This document shows, in pieces, positions 55,666 through 64,000 of a stretch of DNA of 64,000 nt. The DNA is taken from contig JAXGGA010004478.1 in assembly GCA_038373865.1 (NCBI GenBank), positions 23,955-87,954 of the forward strand, given 5' to 3'. The notes beneath the pieces are model-generated. The model was given only the letters and a program-made list of their open reading frames with translations, searched no databases and had not been told where the DNA came from. Both the position numbers and the translations under genes were made by a program. How positions within the stretch are numbered: the stretch's first letter is position 1; each line of letters begins with the position of its first letter. Origin of the DNA: Uloborus plumipes (Eukaryota; Arthropoda; Arachnida; Araneae; Uloboridae).

Positions 55666-58599
55666 CACGGGCGTCGTTGGCGGGGGGGACGAGGGGGACA
55701 TGTCCCCCCCCCAATATTTTGAACTCATCAGAAATCCCCTTGAATATTTTTAAATAATAATTTTGAAAAAAAAAAAAAAAAAAATCGGGACTTTCATTTC
55801 TAAATCTAAATAAAATTGTAACTCCAATCTTTACTAAAATAACGGAATATTCCGTATCTACTTGAAAGACCATCTGAGTTATTGAGTCTTATGGTGCTTT
55901 TAGCATCGTTTGGATCATTTTTCTCCTACAAAACCCATCACTACGCAGTTAGATCAAATTCCTCCACTTAACAATAGAAACTTTCCCTTTCCATACCCGA
56001 CTCCATCACTCCCCGCTGGGACAGGGACAGCAGAAGTAGGTAATAAATAAATCCTAGAGGGGGTTTCTTGTGTTTTCCTTGGTTAGGTCACTTGATCCTT
56101 GACGGGCTAGGACAACACAAAATTCTTCGAAACTGATGCTTCCTTAAAATCTCTGATAAGGATCGCGGGCTGAGGGGGAGGGTGGTTTTATGGCTTGCTC
56201 TGCCTCGCCCTGCCTAGTTTTCTCACGCCAGCTGTACAGCTGTGTTCTTTCTTCGTTTTTTTTTTTTTTTAGTAAGATCTCCACTACTGACCAGAATGGA
56301 CCAGATAGTTTCATTAACGTCATTCGCTCCTGGAACTAATTCCCGAATGTTCGTTTGCTCTTCGTTCATCGTATAGTTCAATCAACGACGTTTTCTTTTG
56401 AGATAAGTTTAATATGTTTTTATTATTATTTATTTTTTAGAATTATACTGCATTCATGATATTACATAATAAGTCTAGAAATAGTATCAAAGCTCAAACC
56501 TAGGAAGGTACAAATGAAAAGTTTTGGAAAGACTTCTAACTTCTTTGTACAGTATTTTTATTACAGAGAAAAGAAATGTATGTAAATTCATTGCGAATTG
56601 AAAATGAAGATTTTGTTTCTGTTAGTGACGGTTCGCGGTATGTTTTTTTTTTTTTCGTTTATTTATTTAGTTTTTTTTAATCATCGCCGCAGTTGCTGTT
56701 ATTCTATAGGATTTGATTTTTTTCACGCTTTCTTTATTTATCAGTTACTTTTCATGTGTTATTTTTGACATACTTCATTTTAATTGTCACTAGTTCAATC
56801 GATTAGCATTCAACACAACTCCATTGTTTATTACCTTCTTCTTTTTACTTAAAAATTACATGCCCAAAAATTCTTTTAAGTGATGAAATAATAAGGCTTG
56901 TTTAGTTGAGTATTATTCAGATAACTAAATTCATTTTATAAAGTTGGAACCGACAAAATATTTTATCGCTGCATTTCTATGAAAATTTGTAAAAAGGACT
57001 GAATTATCATTAAAAAAAAGCAAGTTATTTATCTTCCTTACAAATTATTTTAAATTGAAATTTTCAAACCTAATTTTCAGCTGAGAAATATAAATTTTAA
57101 AATTGAACTTTCAAAATTAAGTGAAAGTATCGTTCTCAGCATAGGCACAATTGAAGCAAAACAAATGCTTGTATGGAGGAGAGGGTAAGAAGCAATAATA
57201 AAAATCAATTAAATTAAAAAATAATAATATTAGAAAGATTTCTCACATATCGTTGAAGATCAAAATGCCAGATGAATTATAAAAAGGATTTTTTTCATGG
57301 TAAATTACACTGCATATTAAGAAGTCAGAAGTTTTCAGACAGTCTTCCCCCTAAAAACTTCTATTTTATCGTTTCTAATAGTTTGTTTTTATCGAAAGTA
57401 AAAATAATGACGCGATAAAGCAGGATGAAAAACATTAATACTTCTTCAAGCACTAAATTAAGCTTTTGCATTGTTACAAATGCATGAATTTTGAATAAAG
57501 TAACGTGAGCATAAAATGTGAGATGTGGGAGTATAACCCTATTTTTTTTATTCATTCATTTGCTGTTTCAGCTTGAATAAACATATCTCTCAATAAAAAA
57601 AGAGGCGTCTCCGTTTCCCTCTCTGTCTTTTGTCAACAACATTTAGGATCGTTCTATATTTTGTTCTAAAGGGGTTAAACTTTTCTTTCCGAAGGAGAGT
57701 TCTCGAAAATTCCTAACCTAACAACATTGAAAGTCGACTGAAATCACGCTTTTCGAATATTTGTTATCAAAGATGAGTGTCATTCCGACGAAAATGGTAC
57801 AAATCATGTCTGAAACTCTTTACTTAAGATTATCAATTTAAATAATTTCCACCAACGAATCATATTTATTTTTATTGAGTTTCCATTTATTTGTGTATAA
57901 TGAAGTGTAAATAACTAGTACATGACTTATTTATGAAAGGATTTTAAATATTTTGATCACTTTGTTTAACAGAGTGGAAAAATAAGCCTTTAAAAATATC
58001 TGTATAATCACAAAGAAAAGTTAGAATCACAGAACAAGCATAAAGTGGAATAAACAGCCTAAAACTAAGTCTGTCTGCAATTACACGGCATTACACTACC
58101 TATATTTTTTAAAAATATATCAGATTGAATGCAATTGTTTATTTTATTTCCAAAAGGCATATAACAGAGTGGACAATTCGAAACATAGAAAATCTAGGGA
58201 CATGGATAAATAGTAGTGTTTTTTGGGGAATTTTTTTTTTTCATTTGTGTAATAATCTGCAGTAATGGTGCCAGAAGCATCTTTTGTGCAGTGCAGTGTC
58301 ATTTATTTTGTTCTTACATTTCAGTTTAATTTTAAATCACATTTAAAATTCTAGCAATTTTAAATCACATTTAAAATTCTAGCAATTTGAAGCTGGGACA
58401 CGCCATTTTCTCCTTCTTCTGACAAAAATAATTTTTTTTTGTGTCATTTCTAAATGGATTATACCTAAGCAATTGATACTTGATGGCACAAAATTAAATG
58501 GAGAACCAATAAAAAATACACTTAATGGGTGGTAGTTATTAAAATTGATTTTAAAAAATTCTAAAGTCTCGGACGTGATTTATACCATTTTCGTCGGAA

Positions 58600-59370
58600 T
58601 AACCCATGACCATTCAATTTTAAAAAAGTTCCAGGGTGGGCCTTAAATCTCCCTTCCCCTAACATCTACGCAGATAGTCTAAAACTGCGTTTTTACAGTT
58701 ACATTTTCAAAAAAAGTTCCAGGGGAGAACCCCTGGACCTCCTTTTCCCTAAAAAAAAATCAGATATGATCTATAATTGTGTTTTTAAAATTTTAAATTA
58801 CAAAAATATCTAGAAAAGCGCCTCTAAACCTCTTCATCTACTACTACAGTCGACGCTCGTTATAACGACCACACGTTATAAAGACCATCCTAATATAATG
58901 ACCGGTGAGAAAACCCCCAACTGTATCCCAAAATACTTTATGTTCTACCTCTTATAGCGACCACTCGTTATAAAGACCGTTTTCTGTAGGACAGAGACGG
59001 TCGTTATATCGAGCGTCGACTGTATTGCCAAAAATTGTTTAGAATGCGTTATTAAGACTACAATTTAAATAATTTTCCGAAAAGAGGGAACTCGAATCTC
59101 TAATCTACGTATTATCAACAAAGATAGTCTAAAATTGCGTTTTTAGGAATACAATTTCGAAAAAATCTCCGATCCCCTCTTTCCATAGCACAGTCAGAGT
59201 TAATATTTGAGTTTTTAACGTTTCGATATCGAAAAATGGACGGATGAGCGCACGCGAACCTCTTCTCCTATAACATTACCAAAGATCGTTTAAAATGCAT
59301 TTTTAAGACCACAAATTCCAAAAAATTTCCGGGGGAGAAACCCCCGCACCCCCTTACTTCTGCGTAAATG
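58600..59370. repeat. Degenerate tandem repeats, about 80-90 bp
   Basis: Variants of CTAAAATTGCGTTTTTA recur near 58681, 58772, 59040, 59129 and 59291. They are interleaved with TTCC.GGGGAGAACCCC words. The MITE at 58847 interrupts the array. Confidence 0.6.
58847..59022. mobile_element. pogo/Tigger-type MITE, 176 bp, nested
   Basis: CAGTCGACGCTCGTTATAAC and TTATATCGAGCGTCGACTG are near-perfect inverted ends, flanked by TA (58845-58846 and 59023-59024). The interior repeats GTTATAAAGACC words. It is younger than the hAT element that hosts it. Confidence 0.9.
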
Positions 59371-60399
59371 ATGCATTTAGGATTAGGAACACATTCTCAA
59401 CTCTCTGCTCTAGTTATAACTTCCCTCTTATAAAAGAAGCTGCACCCATTCATTTCCCTCTTTGAAATTAATAAAAGGTCGGCAATTTCATACCTCCCCC
59501 TCCCAACTTTTTTGTCCCCGCTACGGGTCAGAATATGACTCCTTGTGTTCCTTATTTGAAAATTGCAATGTTCATTGGTCTTTACAAAGGCTAAACATGT
59601 TTAAAAAAAACATGAATTTTTCCTAGCATTTCTACTTTTCCTAAGTCCCCCTCAATGTTCAGCAGGCAGCGACGCCCATGAATGAAGCTATGAATTTTTG
59701 AAAAGTGTTATCCTTCAATGGTTCGTCTATCCTAAACCGTTTATGAAACTAGAAGACATTTTATTTCTAAATTTTGCAAACAATGAAAAAAAAAAAAAAA
59801 ATCCTGTGCAGTATGCAAATAGATGAGCTAAAAACATGCATTTATTGCTTGCACAAGGAAATGTAAGATTGTAAGCTAATGTTTTAAAGCATTTCTGGAA
59901 TTGACTGGCAAATGTTACACATTATAACCAGATTTTAATACTATTATTTCCTAAAGGGAGGACAATATGAAGCATATTGAAAAATAATATAGGGTTATTT
60001 TTTAATTTTTTTTTACCAGCAAGGATTTTTGTCAAGCTACTGTACTTTCTTCTTAAAACTAAAATATATATAAAATAAGAAAAAAAATAAAAATTAAATA
60101 ACCATGAGAACAGAATTCTGCAAATCAGAAGATTAAAATTCTCGGTATTTCAATAATAAGAGGAAAAATCACATTTATGATGATATCATTTCTAAAAAAC
60201 AATAGCATGAAAATATTATAACTATTTTCATACACCTCAACTACACATGCGTCAAACAAGTAGATTTTATTATTTAAGGCAGCAAGCCAAGCACAACTCT
60301 TCAAATAAAGGTTGCTTCAATTTTTTTTCTGAACTTACAATCACTTAATGTTCTTATTTGTGAAAAGTTCTTGATTTTTTTGAATATGAAACTAATATA

Positions 60400-60645
60400 T
60401 GAAGGGCCAGGGGGAAAAAGATGAAAGTTACTTTTTGGTCAATTTTGAGATATTAGCACTATCTAGGGATTATGAAGGACTAGTATCATCTGGTAGAACA
60501 AGGAGGGGAAAAGAAGAGAAGTGACCGAATTGTGCATGAAAACTCGAAAAACTACATATGGAGCTACGAGAAATCAAATTTTGTTCCTCGTTTTTCTCGA
60601 AATCGCTTTTTGGTCACTTTCATCTTTTTCCCCCCTGGCCCTTCA
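60400..60645. mobile_element. TA-flanked MITE, 246 bp
   Basis: TGAAGGGCCAGGGGGAAAAA and TTTTTCCCCCCTGGCCCTTC are inverted ends that extend inward through GATGAAAGT and ACTTTCATC. TA lies on both sides. Confidence 0.88.
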
Positions 60646-60827
60646 TACATTTTAGAAATCATTCAAACAATAGGGGAAAGGAAAGAATATATAGCTAAAG
60701 AAATTTTGTGAATGAGTAGATCTATTTTTATAGAAAATCGAATTCAAATAGAAAAGCAAAAACTAATAAAGAAAGAAATTTTAACTTATAATACAAAACA
60801 CAAATTTTGTAAAAAGTAGATACTTAC

Positions 60828-60851
60828 AGCAACTTGGACACTCCTTGGATA
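60828..60851 (-). CDS. 24-nt microexon of the minus-strand gene
   Basis: On the minus strand it lies between CATTTTTTTACAG and GTAAGTATC, both good splice sites. In phase 0 it encodes YPRSVQVA and joins SPIVVWK in the last exon. Other phases produce early stops in that exon. Upstream exons must lie beyond this window or be too short to recognise. Confidence 0.6.
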
Positions 60852-62301
60852 CTGTAAAAAAATGGAAAAAGAGAAAATATATCAGTGCAAATTAAAAATC
60901 AATTTAATCATAAAAAAAATAAAAACTTGTTGGTCATGCATGGAAATTCAATTTTTTCTTCTTTTAAAAAAAACTAACACAATTTATATTTTTTAAAACA
61001 TGTGTTCCTGCTCTGGCATAATGTTTTGTAAAAAAATAACGCATTACAGAGCATTATATTTTTTTAAAAGTATTTTTTTTAATTCTAATTTGTTTACGGA
61101 ACAGCTTATTTCTTAAATCACATTACAAAAAATTAATTTAGTCTGCATATTTTATGCTGTGAAAAAGGAAATATTGCAAATGAAGATAGAACGGTTATCA
61201 CAACATCACTTATCTAAGTACATAACAGTATTAAAACATAAAATTCATTAGCATATGTTTAATATTATTGCTTTATTACACAGTTAAAACTTTGCAGAGA
61301 GCTTAGTTCACTCTAAAAGCTTAAATTTCATTTCTTTCTCTTTATATTTTAAAAGTATAATTTTTTTTACCCCATATAAATGACTGAATTTAGGAAAAAT
61401 AATGAAAAATTACATGTCTCGTTTTATAATGCATCTCTTTGTTCTTAATGGAGCGGCATTTTGGTTCCTTATTATATGTAGTCCCAGTGCCTTCATCAAG
61501 GGCTGGCATCCATTCTTTCATATGAGACCATTATTGAAGGGTTGCCATTACCACTCTAGAATTTTGATGCTCAATTTCCCATAGATGGAGGATCTGAACT
61601 CTTACAATGTGAAATCACACTAGGAATTTAATTAAACTGAGTGTATATAAGCAAAACAGACACTTCACTATGTTGCATAATCAAACATGAACAAAGGTTA
61701 TTTTCCGAATCCTTAAAATCTATCCTCCAGAGCCGGGTTTAAAACTGCAGTTTATATTCATTTAATTTTTGTTCTATTTAAACACTGATCAATCATTCTT
61801 CCTCCAGCTGCACTATTTACATTAAAAATACGACTTTGCTTATTCACATTTTCGGTTATATAGTAATTTAACATGGTTTGTACAAAAAACTGAAAATGTT
61901 TTACAAGGAGCATTCAAGGATTTTTCAAGGATAAAATGAGCTTTTTTAGGGACTAGTTAAGGTAAATCTGAAAGTATAAACTTTCATCAATAATAAAATA
62001 ATAAGTGTTATTTTGGTTCCAGTTCTAATAAAAAGTTCAAATAATTTCAGCATAAGACAAAACCTTTTACACCACACTGTCAATTTTTAATAGTGTGAGC
62101 TGTAAGGATCACACTGATTAACACTGACCTAACCTAAAATAGCAGTGAAAAAGAAAAGTTTAAATATTAAAGACTAATGGAGTAACCAGTATTTTAAAAA
62201 AAAGAAAAAAAAAAAAGAAAAGTAATTTCAAAATTTTGCTGTGACTGAATTCAGGAAGCATATTACACATCGAAAAGGAAAGGGGCAATGCTTAAATTAT
62301 A
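60852..62301. other. Presumed intron of the minus-strand gene, nothing recognised
   Basis: AT-rich with short open frames only. Confidence 0.4.
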
Positions 62302-62957
62302 CAGTCGAACCCCTCTATAGCGAACCCGGGATATAACAAACTCCCGGTTATAGAGAACTTTTTAATTGGTCCGAACTGAAACCCTATATCATAAATGTAA
62401 ATTTGTACGCTTATAACGATCCACAAACCCTGAAAATTCGGCTATAACGATCCTAAAATGTCTGAAATTTTTTATGTTCTTTTTTCTGCACCTGTCCCAG
62501 TGACATTCTTCAGCGATTGTTCTCTCAGCAAACACCATTTTCTACAATGTTTACACCTTTTTTCTCTGAAATAGCCCAGTCCACACCACGTTCCCCCTTA
62601 TTGTTCTCTTTGAGATGCAGCTCTTTCTTCAAAGTGGGAGGGAGGAGCCACTAGCCCCCTCAAATTTCAACTGGTTTTAGTCAAAGGACGAGATTATTGG
62701 TCATTCAAGCGTTTGTTCTGATTTTTAGTCTCTCTTCCATTGCTTTGCTGATAGTGATAAGAGTGAACTTTGCAGTAACCATCATAGCTAGCGGAAATAA
62801 ACGAAAGGCATTTTCTGTAAAAGAAAATGTTCAATTCATCCGAAAATTTGAAATTGGGGAAATTCAATCATCACTTCGCAAGAAATTTTCCCTTTCGAAA
62901 CGTACTGCAGCCACGATTTGGAAGAATCGTGATTCCATTAACCATTATGGTTACTAG
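62302..62957 (+). mobile_element. pogo/Tigger-like transposon, 5' fragment
   Basis: The left end CAGTCGAACCCCTCTATAGC follows a TA and leads into GGTTATAGAGAAC and GCTATAACGATCC words typical of pogo subterminal regions. A transposase N-terminus follows. No matching right end occurs before the window ends. Confidence 0.7.
62790..62957 (+). pseudogene. pogo transposase CENP-B-type DNA-binding N-terminus
   Basis: The frame reads KRKAFSVKENVQFIRKFE, then RKKFSLSKRTAATIWKNRDS, and stops at 62957. This is the CENP-B N-terminal helix-turn-helix found in Tigger/pogo transposases. The DDE catalytic region is missing. Confidence 0.75.
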
Positions 62958-63532
62958 TTATTTCAACACTTTAATTTATTACCTATACTATTAATGAAGA
63001 CATTGTGTAATTGTATAGCAAATTATCGAATTCCGACTTTTCTTTTTGGAAAATCGGATCAGGGGTGATTGTGAGTTCATAAAAAATACCTGAAAGTTTT
63101 AAAGAAAAAGTGGGGGGGGAGTGTTTTTTTTAAAACCAAGGCCTCTATTACTTAAGCACATCTAATTTTATAATTATACATACATAATTAATTTCCTTTC
63201 ATAAACTAACTAATTTCATATATTCAAATAGTTTTTAGTCAAAATATTGTACTGGTGATGAGCAATTATCTCCAAAAATATATTTTAAAGAGAAAGCAAA
63301 AGTCTAACATAATTCCTGTTTGTTGTGCGATAGCATTTATAAAGTAATGAAAGTTGCATTTGTTACATTTTGTTGAATTTCATTTATTTGTTTCCTAACT
63401 AAGGGTAATAAGCATCAAAAGTTCAAAAGTGAGAAAAATTTGATTCACATATCAGATGCAAATAAAATAATTTAGTAAGGTACAAAAACAATTAGAATTT
63501 TCATCTTAACATTTCTATTCGATGAATATTAT
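62958..63532. other. AT-rich gap, nothing recognised
   Basis: No gene or element ends seen. Confidence 0.4.
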
Positions 63533-63809
63533 TGTTAAATCCTTTGCATAATTAGGCCAAGAGGGCGCACCGGCCGTATGCGTAGAAAGAAGCGCATACG
63601 TGCCTTAAAGCTATAAAAACTGTTGATTATTTTAACTTGTCAGTTTTCAGTTCTACTTCAGTTGTCAGTTCCGTTAGTTTTTGTTATGTTTCATTTATGT
63701 TGAATTACTTTCTGTTGGTTTAGACATGATAATAAACCGAAGTTGTTTTTACTTGGATGTATTATTTACAAACTTTACAGTCCACTAGTTTTATAAGGAG
63801 CATCGTACA
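63533..63809 (+). mobile_element. 5' LTR of a BEL/Pao-like retrotransposon
   Basis: A candidate LTR begins TGTTAAATCC and ends CATCGTACA. It contains a TATA-like word (CTATAAAA, 63611) and AATAAA (63732). The sequence after it, TTTTGGTCCGTGCGACC, looks like a primer binding site region of BEL/Pao type. The left boundary is a guess, because the 3' LTR lies outside the window. Confidence 0.55.
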
Positions 63810-63887
63810 TTTTGGTCCGTGCGACCTGGAATTAAGCGAATTGTGTTAGAAGTTGAGAAAGATCAACTTAGTCGTACAAAAACTGCA

Positions 63888-64000
63888 ATGACGGAACTTG
63901 CTGCAACGGTAGCTGTTGCTGACGTGGTAATTCTTAATAGAAAAAGAGGGGCCATTCAAGGCCAAGTGACCCGAATTCAGAAGTTTATAAATTCGGAAAC
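63888..64000 (+). CDS. gag start of the BEL/Pao-like element, cut by the window edge
   Basis: An open frame runs to the end of the window. Upstream it reads RIVLEVEKDQLSRTKTA without an ATG; the first in-frame ATG is at 63888, giving MTELAATVAVADVVILNRKR and GQVTRIQKFINSE. The pattern KRGAIQGQVTRIQKF resembles the N-terminal segment of BEL/Pao gag proteins. The frame may begin earlier with a non-ATG or upstream start. Confidence 0.5.
   Translation, partial: MTELAATVAVADVVILNRKRGAIQGQVTRIQKFINSE

Larger units (their letters stand above)
55666..59680. mobile_element. Large hAT-like element, 4.0 kb, no intact transposase
   Basis: CACGGGCGTCG at the left and CGACGCCCATG at the right are inverted ends. 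A perfect 8-bp direct repeat, AATGAAGC, flanks them at 55658-55665 and 59681-59688. The interior has no recognisable transposase, but holds degenerate tandem repeats and a pogo-type MITE inserted at 58847. A 28-bp direct duplication lies at about 58328-58383. Confidence 0.85.
53760..60827 (-). other. Last intron of the minus-strand gene
   Basis: About 7 kb hosting a palindromic MITE (53925-54576), a 4-kb hAT-like element (55666-59680) with a nested pogo MITE, and a TA-flanked MITE (60400-60645). No further exon was found. Confidence 0.6.

Noticed and set aside
61402..61584. A 60-codon hydrophobic frame
   Set aside because: No splice sites, domain or conservation clue; probably chance.

Overview
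The window is AT-rich eukaryotic DNA packed with transposon debris. It carries one long intron-rich gene and the 3' end of another. The main gene encodes an arthropod-style LIM-domain-binding protein (Ldb1/Chip). The surrounding repeats (Tc1/mariner, many hAT and pogo-like MITEs, a Helitron, a CR1-like LINE fragment and a BEL/Pao-like LTR element) fit an arthropod. I infer a chelicerate, probably a spider, but the sequence alone does not prove this.

Layout. 1-19.2 kb is a repeat-dominated flank. It holds a 2.6-kb hAT element with an 8-bp target duplication, a Helitron with a mariner relative nested inside it, a MITE with higher-order internal repeats, and a PIF/Harbinger-type MITE. It also holds a 3-kb cluster of inverted foldback-like units (11.2-14.25 kb), a decayed Tc1 element, and several copies of families with long G or C runs. 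19.7-44.3 kb is Ldb1/Chip on the + strand: eight core coding exons plus two phase-symmetric cassette exons, with long introns that host further MITEs. 44.3-51.9 kb is intergenic, with a TIR element flanked by 6-bp repeats, a LINE reverse-transcriptase fragment and a tandem duplication. 51.9-60.9 kb holds the last two exons of an unrecognised minus-strand gene. Their intron contains a nearly perfect 652-bp palindromic MITE and a 4-kb hAT-like element with a pogo-type MITE inside. 62.3-64 kb has a pogo/Tigger fragment and the 5' LTR and gag start of a BEL/Pao-like retrotransposon cut by the window edge.

The Ldb1/Chip model is strong: splice sites, phases and protein similarity agree throughout. 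With both cassettes it encodes 448 residues; without them 409, close to the vertebrate protein. The least explained feature is the foldback cluster. Its units have related but unequal ends, arrays of exact 60-bp repeats built on CATCGG/CCGATG, and an internal tRNA-Gly-like module. The Ldb1 cassette exons and a possible alternative last exon that would remove the LIM-interaction domain are the most testable gene-level observations.
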